DNA of 64,000 bases. Source: Hyphomicrobium sp. 99 (GTDB lineage: Bacteria; Pseudomonadota; Alphaproteobacteria; Rhizobiales; Hyphomicrobiaceae). The notes under the pieces were generated by a model. The model was not told the origin of the DNA. It did no database searches and saw nothing but the letters and a program-made list of their open reading frames with translations. This document shows, piece after piece, positions 35,909 to 44,334 of the stretch. The translations under genes were made by a program, and so were the position numbers. The stretch is taken from assembly GCF_000384335.2 (NCBI RefSeq), contig NZ_KQ031382.1, forward strand, positions 2,491,545 to 2,555,544, given 5' to 3'. Position 1 is the first letter of the stretch, and each line of letters starts with the position of its first letter.

Positions 35909-36483
35909 ACGCGCGCTCCGAGATCTCCGCCAGCGTTGCTTCCCTTACGGCATTGGCAGGCGTGCTCGTGCTCATGGCACTGTTCGCGGCCATGCCTTTC
36001 GTGCACTTGCGCTCAATCGATGCCGCCATAGCGGAACACCAGGAGATCCTATCGAAACTCCAGCAGCAGTTGGCCAGAGAGGGAGAGATTCGCAAAGAGA
36101 ACAGCGAATTGGCCGTTCTCGGACAAGACACGGATCTGCTGCTCAAAGGTGAAACCACCGGAATCGCGGGCGCAAACCTGCAAAAATTGATGAATAATCT
36201 TGTCATCGCTCACGGCGCAGCCGCATCAAGTTTTCAAATCCTGCCACCGCAGGAGGAAGGAAATTTAGTGCGCATTCCCATGAGTCTTTCGATCAGCGTC
36301 GGCGTCGATGGACTGCGCGATATTCTTTACAGCTTGGAGGCGGGCACACCGTTGATCTTTCTCGATGAGATCACCATTCGATCGAAGCAGGACGATTTCC
36401 GCACTCCAGATCCGCATTACATCGGCCCATTCGATGTGACGCTTCAGTTGAGCGGCTTTTCTCAGAAGAACGGGGCACCCTGA
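35905..36483 (+). CDS. gspM: Type II secretion protein GspM (PilO-like)
   Basis: 192 residues with one N-terminal membrane helix (VASLTALAGVLVLMALFAAMPFV), a coiled-coil stretch (AEHQEILSKLQQQLAREGEIRKENSEL) and a periplasmic ferredoxin-like domain (IPMSLSISVGVDGLRDILYSLEAGTPLIFLDEITI) typical of GspMb/PilO proteins. Partner of GspL. ATG overlaps the gspL stop. Confidence 0.85.
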   Translation: MNARSEISASVASLTALAGVLVLMALFAAMPFVHLRSIDAAIAEHQEILSKLQQQLAREGEIRKENSELAVLGQDTDLLLKGETTGIAGANLQKLMNNLVIAHGAAASSFQILPPQEEGNLVRIPMSLSISVGVDGLRDILYSLEAGTPLIFLDEITIRSKQDDFRTPDPHYIGPFDVTLQLSGFSQKNGAP

Positions 36484-36486
36484 GGG

Positions 36487-37008
36487 ATGAAGCAGTACCG
36501 CCTCCACCTGATGATTATGGCTTGTCTGGCTCTTGCTGCCCTAGTCTGGTTCGACAACCAGCAGCAAAGCACCATGAGCGCTGTGTCGCCCATCGCATAC
36601 GGCGAACCGCAGAGTAACACCGATCCTGGCGGGTCATCGGAAGATGAAAGCAAGGCCTCGAGACAAATCTCGATCGGCAATCCCTTGGCTTCGATCGCGA
36701 AGGATGAACTCAGGGACACCGTCGAGCGCCCACTGCTCGCCCCGAGCCGCAGGCGACCAGCCGAGACACAAGCTGCAAAGCGCCAGGACGGAACGTCGGC
36801 CGATGAGAAGCCAAGCTATGAATTGCTCGGTGTGGTTCTCAACGACGATCGCGCAATCGCGCTCATGCGCAAAGCCCCCGATGGACCCAGCTTCCGAGTC
36901 GAGATTGGGGACACGGTGGGAAGCTGGCGCGTTGCGAGGGTGGAATCAGCGTCCGTGTTTTTAGAGCGCAGCGATGGCAATTCGCTCGCTGTGCCCCTCA
37001 AACGCTAG
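36487..37008 (+). CDS. GspC/GspN-like type II secretion protein
   Basis: 173 residues with one N-terminal membrane helix, a polar linker and a small domain resembling the GspC homology region (YELLGVVLNDDRAIALMRK, FRVEIGDTVGSWRVARVESASVFLERSDG). No PDZ domain. It probably links the inner-membrane platform to GspD, the job of GspC, which is otherwise absent here. Last gene of the operon, 3 bases after gspM. Confidence 0.75.
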   Translation: MKQYRLHLMIMACLALAALVWFDNQQQSTMSAVSPIAYGEPQSNTDPGGSSEDESKASRQISIGNPLASIAKDELRDTVERPLLAPSRRRPAETQAAKRQDGTSADEKPSYELLGVVLNDDRAIALMRKAPDGPSFRVEIGDTVGSWRVARVESASVFLERSDGNSLAVPLKR

Positions 37009-37020
37009 GGCGACGAGCCA

Positions 37021-37050
37021 GCACATGGCATGTGCATCAACAAGCACATG
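37021..37050. repeat. Overlapping GCACATG inverted repeats after the gsp operon
   Basis: GCACATG-g-CATGTGC (37021-37035), then CATGTGC-8 bases-GCACATG (37029-37050). The central CATGTGC can pair with either flank, giving two mutually exclusive 7-bp hairpins. Located between the gsp operon stop and the convergent gene at 37061. No U-run. Confidence 0.5.
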
Positions 37051-37060
37051 CTCAGATAAC

Positions 37061-37537
37061 TTATTCGTCCGGACCGCTTCCGACATTTCGTGGAGCAGCA
37101 CTTTTCTTGTCCTCGGCATAAGCCTGACGAGGCGCCTCTGGAGCAATCCCCGCGGTCGCGCGCATGACGGTCTTCGGCTTGCGGGTGCCGTAAGCAGCGT
37201 CGATGATCATGACCTTCTCGATACCGCTTACGGTATTGGCTGAACGAACGATAACGTGATTGCGGTTGCGAAGCAGGCGCTCGAGAATGCTGTAGAGGTC
37301 CCCCGAGAGGGTCGCGGACAGCGTGTCGCCGCCCTCATCGACCTTCTCCACCCCGCCAACTTCGAATCCGTATTTCTCACCCAAGTTCTGAAGGACGTCG
37401 TTCACGGCCACGTCCTCAATCGTTAGGGTGATGTTCTCCCTCGGGCTTTCGCCAGCGACTGTCACGCTGGCAGCAAGCAAAGGTTGCGCAGGAAGCAGCA
37501 CGACACAAAGCATCGCTGCTGACATTAATCGCGACAT
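37061..37537 (-). CDS. Small exported STN-like (secretin/TonB N-terminal) protein
   Basis: 158 residues, signal peptide ending LLAASV. The segment ITLTIEDVAVNDVLQNLGEKYGFEV followed by LSATLSGDLYSILERLLRNRNHVIVR has the shape of the STN/N0 short domain found in secretins and TonB transducers. The C-terminal tail is Ala/Lys/Pro-rich. Convergent with, and adjacent to, the gsp operon. Perhaps a periplasmic partner of GspD, which is inference. Confidence 0.65.
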   Translation of the reverse strand: MSRLMSAAMLCVVLLPAQPLLAASVTVAGESPRENITLTIEDVAVNDVLQNLGEKYGFEVGGVEKVDEGGDTLSATLSGDLYSILERLLRNRNHVIVRSANTVSGIEKVMIIDAAYGTRKPKTVMRATAGIAPEAPRQAYAEDKKSAAPRNVGSGPDE

Positions 37538-37586
37538 TGGATCACCTCATTCCGCCGGAGGGTTCAATAAGCACGAGGGCCGGCGG

Positions 37587-37949
37587 CTAATAGCAGCCAT
37601 TGCGCATCATGCAGTCGGTATAACGCCAGTTGTCGTAGCCCCAACGCTCATACTGCCAGCTCTCCCAACCGCGTCCCAGTACCATGCTGCAGCGGCGCGC
37701 CTGACTGACACATCGCTGGTAGTCTTTGCAGATTCCATCATGGCGGTGATAATGATGCACGCCGACCTTCGCGTCCCATCCCAACTCTCTGCGACAGTGA
37801 AAGCCGTGAACTTTCGTCACAGCGGAGTTCGGTTGATTGATTGCACCCATGGCAGCAAAGGGCAGAGCTGAAACGCGTAAGACGAACGTTGCGGACAACG
37901 CGGTCGCAATCGAAACAACAACGAGAAGACGACGGCAAACCTTTAGCAT
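37587..37949 (-). CDS. Cys-rich small exported protein
   Basis: 120 residues from ATG 37949, which has a strong GGAGGGGAA site; the frame also opens at 37982. Signal peptide (LLVVVSIATALSATFVLRVSA), then a mature part with several Cys (FHCRRE, GICKDYQRC, ARRCSM, DCMMRNGCY) and many aromatic residues (WESWQYERWGYDNWRY). Likely disulfide-bonded periplasmic protein. No family recognised. Same strand as, and about 50 bases upstream of, the STN-like gene. Confidence 0.6.
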   Translation of the reverse strand: MLKVCRRLLVVVSIATALSATFVLRVSALPFAAMGAINQPNSAVTKVHGFHCRRELGWDAKVGVHHYHRHDGICKDYQRCVSQARRCSMVLGRGWESWQYERWGYDNWRYTDCMMRNGCY

Positions 37950-38094
37950 TTCCCCTCCGCAACGATTTTCGCGGCGGGACAATGCCGCGATGCCGGTCGG
38001 CGCGCTACCGAAATATTCCGCTGCTTCACTGTCATCGGTTGTTCACAAGACAAATGCAAAAGGGCGCGACTAACCTCGGAGACACTAAGCATTC

Positions 38095-38715
38095 ATGTGC
38101 CAAATTGCTCAGCTATTTCCCACGCCAGTGATGCGCGTTGAAAAGCTTTTGCATGAAGACCTGATACGCCGGCTGATCCGGGAGTTCGCCGCTTCGCGCA
38201 AGCTTGATAACGATAAATCAAACCAACTCTCTCATAGCGAAATTATGAGCCCCAGCGCTCGAGAGTCGTTTCTCGAGGTGAGCGAGCTCATCCGGCCCAA
38301 GCTTGTCGAGTTCGGAGCCTTGCTTTTCGGCGAAGACCTCGAGTGGGCGATCAAAGAGATCTGGATCAACGTCCTCGAAACCGGCGGAAAGCAAGCGATC
38401 CACACGCATGCGAACAGCTTCGTATCGGGCGTGCTCTACCTGACAAGCCCCCATCGCTCAGCAAATCTCGTCTTTCACAAAAGCCTCGGCGGTTCCGATT
38501 TCATTTTCAGCAATCAGAACAAGAATGTGAAATACGGTCCGTTCAACGGCAGCAAATGGGCGATGCCGACGATCGCCGCCGGGGACCTCGTTTTATTCCC
38601 GAGCTATCTTCTCCACGAAGTGCCGGTGAACCTCGGCGAGCGGCGCATTTCGGTCGCCTTCAATGCGATTCCGAAACGGCTCGATTCCTTCGGTTACGCG
38701 GTCAACTTCTCTTGA
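38095..38715 (+). CDS. Putative 2-oxoglutarate/Fe(II) oxygenase (TIGR02466-like)
   Basis: 206 residues, full length. The iron-binding facial triad pattern fits H103/H105 (AIHTHANS) and H174 (PSYLLHEV), with an Arg at 183-184 (GERRISVAFN) for 2-oxoglutarate. The start ILFPTPV-like IAQLFPTPVMRV is characteristic of this uncharacterised family. Cytosolic, no signal. Substrate unknown. Single gene before the CopC-like gene. Confidence 0.8.
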   Translation: MCQIAQLFPTPVMRVEKLLHEDLIRRLIREFAASRKLDNDKSNQLSHSEIMSPSARESFLEVSELIRPKLVEFGALLFGEDLEWAIKEIWINVLETGGKQAIHTHANSFVSGVLYLTSPHRSANLVFHKSLGGSDFIFSNQNKNVKYGPFNGSKWAMPTIAAGDLVLFPSYLLHEVPVNLGERRISVAFNAIPKRLDSFGYAVNFS

Positions 38716-38763
38716 AGCTTGATGACGCTGCTTTCTAGACCAAGACCCCTCGTCCAATAGAAG

Positions 38764-39168
38764 ATGATCATGAGAACCGTAACCGTGCTCGGCGTCCACA
38801 TCGCCATGCTCATGCTTGGCACATCGCTAATCACGGCGGCGCAAGCGCGCGCTCAGGAAATGTACGACACGTCCGTTCCATCCGTTGGCGATATCCTGAG
38901 CGAACCCCCGACCACGATGAACATCAATTTCTCGGAAGCGATTCATCTAACCGACGTCCGGCTTGTCGGTGTCGACAACGGGCGTGAGATATGGCCGATC
39001 GAATGGGTAAAGACGGATGAGGACGTCTTCAAGGTCGAGATGCGGGTCACCAAGCCGCTGCCGCCCGGCAAATACCAGATCGAATGGATCGCCGATGTAC
39101 GGCAGCACTATCACTCGGATGGCGGTGTCATTCCCTTCACCGTCACGTCCCGAGACCAGCCGCAGTAA
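38764..39168 (+). CDS. CopC-like periplasmic protein with altered copper ligands
   Basis: 134 residues with signal peptide (cleavage after AQARAQ), then a cupredoxin-like CopC fold: PSVGDILSEPPTTMNINFSEAI, LPPGKYQIEWIADVRQHYHSDGGVIPFTV. Canonical CopC begins with His right after the signal and has DGH near the end; here these are absent or DGG, although HYH is nearby. So copper binding may be weakened or moved. The family assignment is good, the function uncertain. Could supply the HupE-like module downstream. Confidence 0.75.
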   Translation: MIMRTVTVLGVHIAMLMLGTSLITAAQARAQEMYDTSVPSVGDILSEPPTTMNINFSEAIHLTDVRLVGVDNGREIWPIEWVKTDEDVFKVEMRVTKPLPPGKYQIEWIADVRQHYHSDGGVIPFTVTSRDQPQ

Positions 39169-39565
39169 AGCAATACGGTAATGCCCCTGGCCGTACCTCC
39201 CAAAGATGCCGCGCCATCAGATATTCGTTGAACATCAACCACCGCGCTGTCCCGAGACAGGCAAGTAGCGGCTTCGAATTCTCCCCCGCTACAATCGCGA
39301 TAAGCCGCCCCGGTCGTCACGGTTCTTGCGCCGATTTCGATTAATCGGATGCCGCCGTGCCAACAACTGCCGTAGCGCTTGGTGGGCGGCGCATGAGCCC
39401 CAGAAATTTTTCATGCTTTGAAAAGAATACATGGAGCAGCTCGACGAGCAGCGACTCCTGCGTATCTATCTTTTGAGAAAAAGAAAACTGGGAGCCGGAA
39501 CCGGCCCCCAGTCGTATCGCTTCGGAAGAGGATGCGACCGTGAGATCACGATCGCACCTATGCCG
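39169..39565. other. Intergenic region between convergent genes
   Basis: About 400 bases between the CopC-like gene and the end of the DUF3604 gene. It contains the DUF3604 terminator (39475-39512). I see no other gene or repeat; the ORF at 39431-39793 is antisense to DUF3604 and not believable. Confidence 0.4.
39475..39512 (-). terminator. Rho-independent terminator of the DUF3604 gene
   Basis: ACTGGG (39487-39492) pairs with CCCAGT (39507-39512), and GCCGG with CCGGC inside, around one mismatch. Read on the minus strand the stem is followed by TTTTCTTTTT. It is 54 bases past the DUF3604 stop. Confidence 0.8.
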
Positions 39566-41569
39566 TTAGTTCTTCGCGAGCTGCTGTGCGAGCTCGGCGT
39601 TCTTTTCAACCAGAAGCTTCGGCTGATCGGATACGCGGATGAAGATCGGGTTCGTATAGAACCACAGATCCGCCCAAGCTGCGACGTCGTAGCTCGAGAT
39701 CTTCTGACCGTTCAAGACCTGCATGTGCGCCGGGCAGGCCTTGTCTGTGCAGGGGATCGTGTTCTTCGCGTCCGTGACTGCCGTCGGATCTAGATCCGCC
39801 AGCGGGTTGCCCTGAGCATCCGTCTCGAGCGGCGTCGAGCGCGGCAGGTTGGTGCCGCGGGCACGGATGTACTGGTTGCTCTGGACGTTCGGGATAACGA
39901 AGCTCATCGTCCGCTTCTGGCCCTGCTTCGTCCACTTGCTGCCATCGAACGTGGCGTAAATCGCAGCCGTGGAGTTCGTCGGGTCCGTGTACTTCGGATC
40001 AGTCGGCGCAATGACGCCGGTGACCTCGCCGCGGATGAAGTCGACATGGTCGAGCTTCGGCTTGTTCAGCGGCTGCTTGATGCCGACCTGGAGCAGCGAC
40101 GGGTTGTTGAACTTGTACGGCGAGTTGTTCGCCTTGTCCGTGTCCTGGACCGTGAGTGTGATCCGAACGGACTTGCCGCGCGGAACGACCAAGGTCTCGC
40201 CCATTTTCGCAACAGTCGTCGCTTTGTTGCAGGACTTCTTGTTCTTATTGTCGCATTCCTCGACAATCTCTGCCTTGTACGACAACTCGCCAGAGATCAG
40301 GTCACCCGAAACCGAGAACGAGTTACCGGCGCGCACACTGTCGACGATATACTGCGGACGCAGCAAAACTGAACGGCTGCTGGGACGCGGGATGTAGAGC
40401 TTCTGATATTCACCAGGGTAGAAGTCCTGCGTCGATTCACGAACGTACGGGCTGAACGCGCCGCGGTTATGCCAATCGGAGCTGGCATAGAAGAAGAAGT
40501 TGCGGCCTTCGCCAAGCATTGCATCCCACAGGCCGCCAATCTTTGCGCCGTAAATGCCGACGCCGCCGTAGGTCGTTACGCCAGCGGAGTCGATGCCCGC
40601 GCCGCCGAAGTTCTTGCGATACTCGCCGCGGTTGGCGCTGGCCTGATGGCCCGGCATCGTTTCGAAGCCGACCGCAACCGTCGGACCCGCGTTATTGAAG
40701 TCGCGGAAGTGCTCGACGTTGAAGCCACGGTTGCCGTTCGGATCAAACACGCCGGCGCGCTCGACGTGGGCAGGAACGAAGTAGCTCTGCAGCGGATAAT
40801 TTGCCTGCATCCAGGCAACGCTGGGAACAGCTTTGTTGTTGTGGTTCGCAGTGCCCTGGCCGGTACCGGACGCATTCGCGACCTTGCCCTTCCAGATGCC
40901 GCTGTTGGCGACGCCAGGTGTGCCGCCCGGACCGCTCATGTCCGTATCGCTGCGATCGAACCGATACTCGAACTCGGCGAGCGCGTCGACATTGCCCGTC
41001 TTGCCATTCCAATCCCAAGCGCGCTGCGCGCCGAGAACCGTGCTGCTGACGTGCTCGTGGCCGGGAGAGTTCGTCTCGAGGCCAACGTACAGCATTGGAT
41101 TTCTAAGCTTCTTCGACATCCGCGAAACTTCAGGATACACGTATTCCTGCAGCATCTGCCAACGCCACATGGCGCGGTGAGGCAGGCCATCGGGAGAGTA
41201 CGAAGTCGAGTTCACGACATCGCCTTTGATTGCGGCGGCGCCGATCGTCTGTTCCCAGAGCTTGCCGCTGCCCGTCTTCGACGAATCGCCTTCCGGATCG
41301 TCGTAGCGGCAGTCGCGTGTATAGCTGCCACCGTGACCAGACTGTGCCATCCAGTCGAGATCGAACGTATTGATCGACTTGGTGATCATCGTCTCGAGCG
41401 AGGTGGTGCCGTCGGTGCAGGTGGTGTGGTTGTGAAAGTCACCCGCCATATAGCTGTCGGTGTCCGCGGAACTACCGGCGTTGGCCGGCGCGAAGCCGGC
41501 AACGCTGGCTGCGATGACCAGCGCCGACGCCTGCACGACGCGGCGACTGTAAGAATCTGATTTCGACAT
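39566..41569 (-). CDS. DUF3604 family exported protein (PHP-like metallo-hydrolase fold)
   Basis: 667 residues with a cleavable signal (cleavage near PANAGSS) whose SRRVVQ segment could serve as a Tat signal. The mature N-terminus has a PHP-like metal motif DFHNHTTCTDG, then QSGHGG, a GLETNSPGHEH segment and, later, SSDWHNRG. DUF3604 proteins are large periplasmic hydrolase-like proteins of unknown substrate. The gene is divergent from the PpiC-HupE operon, a layout suggesting shared regulation. A clear terminator follows. Confidence 0.85.
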   Translation of the reverse strand: MSKSDSYSRRVVQASALVIAASVAGFAPANAGSSADTDSYMAGDFHNHTTCTDGTTSLETMITKSINTFDLDWMAQSGHGGSYTRDCRYDDPEGDSSKTGSGKLWEQTIGAAAIKGDVVNSTSYSPDGLPHRAMWRWQMLQEYVYPEVSRMSKKLRNPMLYVGLETNSPGHEHVSSTVLGAQRAWDWNGKTGNVDALAEFEYRFDRSDTDMSGPGGTPGVANSGIWKGKVANASGTGQGTANHNNKAVPSVAWMQANYPLQSYFVPAHVERAGVFDPNGNRGFNVEHFRDFNNAGPTVAVGFETMPGHQASANRGEYRKNFGGAGIDSAGVTTYGGVGIYGAKIGGLWDAMLGEGRNFFFYASSDWHNRGAFSPYVRESTQDFYPGEYQKLYIPRPSSRSVLLRPQYIVDSVRAGNSFSVSGDLISGELSYKAEIVEECDNKNKKSCNKATTVAKMGETLVVPRGKSVRITLTVQDTDKANNSPYKFNNPSLLQVGIKQPLNKPKLDHVDFIRGEVTGVIAPTDPKYTDPTNSTAAIYATFDGSKWTKQGQKRTMSFVIPNVQSNQYIRARGTNLPRSTPLETDAQGNPLADLDPTAVTDAKNTIPCTDKACPAHMQVLNGQKISSYDVAAWADLWFYTNPIFIRVSDQPKLLVEKNAELAQQLAKN

Positions 41570-41847
41570 ACCCTCTCAATTTCCCCTTTAGCCTCAAGAT
41601 TAAACCGCTTCAGAGCGGAACGCGCGACGGATAGCGACCGACCGTGACAGAGGTCTGAAGGAAAAATAACAGCGTACCGGAAAAACGTCGCAGGGCACGT
41701 TGATCGAAACTCACTTCGCATCATCGCCTTGCACTGTCATAGGCTCGACATCTCAGTGCGCTTAATCGCGCTTCGCTCGGGTAGTGAGTGCCGGCCAAAC
41801 GCTGCCGAATTCCGCGACCGAGACGTTAGGGGAGTCCAATTTAAGTT

Positions 41848-42711
41848 ATGACTTTCACGCCGCCTGCCGACGGCAGCACGATGCCGTCAACAGACGCTCC
41901 ACGAAATTCAGCATTTGCAAGTTTGGCGCGCGAACCGCTTCTGCACTTTCTGCTGATCGGCGCGCTGTTGTTCGCAGTCCACGCAGCCGTTACTCCATCT
42001 GTGAGCAAAGAGCGGCTCATTGAAGTGACGCCTCAGGTGCGGCAATCGATCATCGACCTATATAAAGAGAAGCACGACGTCGAGCCCAGCAAAGCCGAGC
42101 TCACGCGCCTGATCGATAACTGGATCCTCAACGAGGTGACGTATCGTGAGGCGCTCGCTCAAGGCCTCGACCGGGGCGACGATATGATCCGCGAGCGGAT
42201 CATGCAAAAAATGCGCCTTCTCGTATTCGGCAACGTCAACGTCGAAGAGCCGACCCAGAAGCAACTTTCGGATTGGTTCGAAGAGAGGCGCGCTCAGTAC
42301 GACGTTCCAGATTTTGTCAGCTTCTTCGAAGTGCCTTTCACCGGACCAGACGCCGAGTCGCAGGCAAAATCAACACTTCAGCAGATTGAATCCGGCAGCG
42401 AGCCGGAAGAGGTGCGGTTGCGAGCGCAAGTTTTTGCCGACCGTCCCACACCAAGTCTCGAAGCATCTTTCGGCAAGACATTTCTCGACCAACTCGCCGC
42501 ACTTCCAATCGGCAAGTGGACGACCCTGCAATCGCCGGGTGGCTGGCATATCGTCCGCGTCGACTCGTTCAATCCCGGCCACGCCGCTCAACTGGACGAG
42601 GTCCAGACCCAGCTCATCAACGAGTGGAAAGACGACCGCGCGCGCCGCCTAGGCGTGGCCGCCATTCGGGATATGGCGAAGGCCTACGTCATCAGGCGCG
42701 ATGAGCCATGA
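41848..42711 (+). CDS. Membrane-anchored PpiC-type peptidylprolyl isomerase
   Basis: 287 residues. One N-terminal anchor (REPLLHFLLIGALLFAVHAAV), a SurA-like helical chaperone region (about 50-140, IDNWILNEVTYREALAQGLD) and a divergent parvulin domain near the end (FGKTFLDQLAALPIGKWTTLQSPGGWHIVRVDSF). The parvulin core is shorter than canonical. It overlaps the first HupE-like gene by 4 bases, so it probably folds periplasmic parts of that module. Confidence 0.85.
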   Translation: MTFTPPADGSTMPSTDAPRNSAFASLAREPLLHFLLIGALLFAVHAAVTPSVSKERLIEVTPQVRQSIIDLYKEKHDVEPSKAELTRLIDNWILNEVTYREALAQGLDRGDDMIRERIMQKMRLLVFGNVNVEEPTQKQLSDWFEERRAQYDVPDFVSFFEVPFTGPDAESQAKSTLQQIESGSEPEEVRLRAQVFADRPTPSLEASFGKTFLDQLAALPIGKWTTLQSPGGWHIVRVDSFNPGHAAQLDEVQTQLINEWKDDRARRLGVAAIRDMAKAYVIRRDEP

Positions 42712-43691
42712 TTGGTACTACTCGAAGCGTAATCGCCGGCGTCCCAGCACTCTTATTGTTATTGCTGACCTTCCTCGGCTCCCATTTGTATTCTGCGGGC
42801 ATGGCATCGGCTCACGAGGCTTCGATGGCCGTGATGACGTTGCGCGAGATGGCGCCTGGCCGCTACTTTACACAGTGGACGATGCCACCGACAGAACTGA
42901 GCTATCATCCGATTTTTCCCGAGCACTGCGTCTGGAATGCGCCCGATCTCAACTGTGGAGAAAAAGGTCTGGTCGGTCAGCTCAGTTTTACCGGCCTCGG
43001 CAGCAAGCAATCGGCGGCGATGATCCGAGTCATCGCCAAAGAAGGCCCGGTGCAAGCCTACACCGTCAGCGCGGCCAATCCTGTGGTGACGGTTGCTCGC
43101 GATCCCGGCCACGATCTGAATGCCTGGCTCGACCTTGCGAATACCTATGTCAATCTCGGCATCGATCACATCCTGCGTGGCATCGATCACCTGCTATTCG
43201 TTCTCGGGTTGATCTGGCTTGTACGCGGGCCATGGATGCTCGTTCGCACCATCACGGCCTTTACCATCGCGCATAGCTTGTCGTTGGCCGCAGCCACATT
43301 TGGATGGGTAGGTGTTCCCGAGCGGCCGCTCAATGCAGCCATCGCACTCAGCATCGTTTTTGTAGGCGTGGAGATCGTCAAGCTTCAGCGCGGTCAAATA
43401 GGTCTTACGGCTCGCTATCCCTGGTTTGTCGCCTTCATGTTCGGCCTTCTGCATGGACTGGGCTTCGCCACAGCGCTCACCGGCATCGGTATTCCGCAGG
43501 CGATCCTGCCGATGGCCCTCCTCTTCTTCAATGTCGGCGTCGAGATCGGACAACTCCTCTTCGTCCTGCTCGTGCTCGCGCTGATCTGGGCTCATCGCAC
43601 AACACAATCCATGCTGCCTCAATGGGCTGCAGCGTTACCCGCCTACGCCATCGGTAGTGTCGCCTCATTTTGGTTTCTCTCGCGCATCTGA
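42708..43691 (+). CDS. HupE/UreJ-like membrane protein 1 (with periplasmic N-domain)
   Basis: 327 residues: signal/anchor, a periplasmic domain of about 120 residues after SAHEASMAVMTLREM, then six or so membrane helices. The HupE/UreJ_2 signature is present: HILRGIDHLLFVLGLIWL, followed by FTIAHSLSLAAA and FGLLHGLGFATAL. Families of this type are proposed metal (Ni/Co or other cation) permeases. First of three consecutive HupE-like genes; 4-base overlap with ppiC. Confidence 0.85.
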   Translation: MIGTTRSVIAGVPALLLLLLTFLGSHLYSAGMASAHEASMAVMTLREMAPGRYFTQWTMPPTELSYHPIFPEHCVWNAPDLNCGEKGLVGQLSFTGLGSKQSAAMIRVIAKEGPVQAYTVSAANPVVTVARDPGHDLNAWLDLANTYVNLGIDHILRGIDHLLFVLGLIWLVRGPWMLVRTITAFTIAHSLSLAAATFGWVGVPERPLNAAIALSIVFVGVEIVKLQRGQIGLTARYPWFVAFMFGLLHGLGFATALTGIGIPQAILPMALLFFNVGVEIGQLLFVLLVLALIWAHRTTQSMLPQWAAALPAYAIGSVASFWFLSRI

Positions 43692-43722
43692 AAGCCAAAG
43701 ATTTCCGGAAGGAGTTAACGAC

Positions 43723-44334
43723 GTGAAAGACGCTTCGCTCAGGACGAGCATGGCATTGGCCACGATATTCGCGCTGATCCCGCTCGCGCCTGCCCTCGCT
43801 CACTCGGGAACAGGCACGTCCGCTGGTCTATTGTCTGGCTTCATGCATCCGATCACCGGAGTGGATCACCTCGTCGCCATGGTGGCAGTCGGTTTATGGG
43901 GCGCTCAACTCGGCAATCCCGCGATCTGGATACTGCCGATTACGTTCCCGCTTGTGATGGCGATCGGCGGTCTCCTCGGCGTCTCGGGGATCGATCTGCC
44001 CTTCACGGAAATCATGATTGCAATCTCGGCAATAGCGCTCGGGCTCATGGTCGCGACCAAAACCCGCCCGCCGCTTTGGGTCGCTGCCCTCCTTGTAGGC
44101 GTCTTCGCTATTTTCCACGGCTACGCGCATGGACGCGAGCTGCCTGAAGCGGCCGATCCCCTCGCCTTCGGTGTCGGCTTCGTCATCGCCACTGGTCTCT
44201 TGCATCTCTGCGGCATCTTGATCGGCGTACTCACCCGTTGGCCTGCCGGCGCAAAGCTCGTTCGAACCAGCGGCGCCGCAATTGGTGCAATCGGTGGATA
44301 CTTCCTCTTGAGCGCAATGGGATTGGTCGCTTGA
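43723..44334 (+). CDS. HupE/UreJ family protein 2
   Basis: 203 residues from GTG 43723, which has GGAAGGAG about 8 bases upstream; the frame is open to 43657. Canonical HupE: after the signal, AHSGTGTSAGLLSGFMHPITGVDHLVAMVAVGLWGAQLG with the HPxxGxDHxxAM metal motif, then FHGYAHGRELPEA. Six membrane helices. HupE proteins associate with nickel/cobalt uptake; no hydrogenase or urease genes are nearby, so the metal is open. Confidence 0.88.
   Translation: MKDASLRTSMALATIFALIPLAPALAHSGTGTSAGLLSGFMHPITGVDHLVAMVAVGLWGAQLGNPAIWILPITFPLVMAIGGLLGVSGIDLPFTEIMIAISAIALGLMVATKTRPPLWVAALLVGVFAIFHGYAHGRELPEAADPLAFGVGFVIATGLLHLCGILIGVLTRWPAGAKLVRTSGAAIGAIGGYFLLSAMGLVA

Noticed and set aside
39431..39793. 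120-aa plus-strand ORF with an ATG near the terminator
   Set aside because: It runs through the DUF3604 terminator and into the antisense of that gene.
40469..41560. 363-aa plus-strand ORF
   Set aside because: Antisense to the DUF3604 gene, compositionally odd (Ala/Arg/Val-rich), no motifs.
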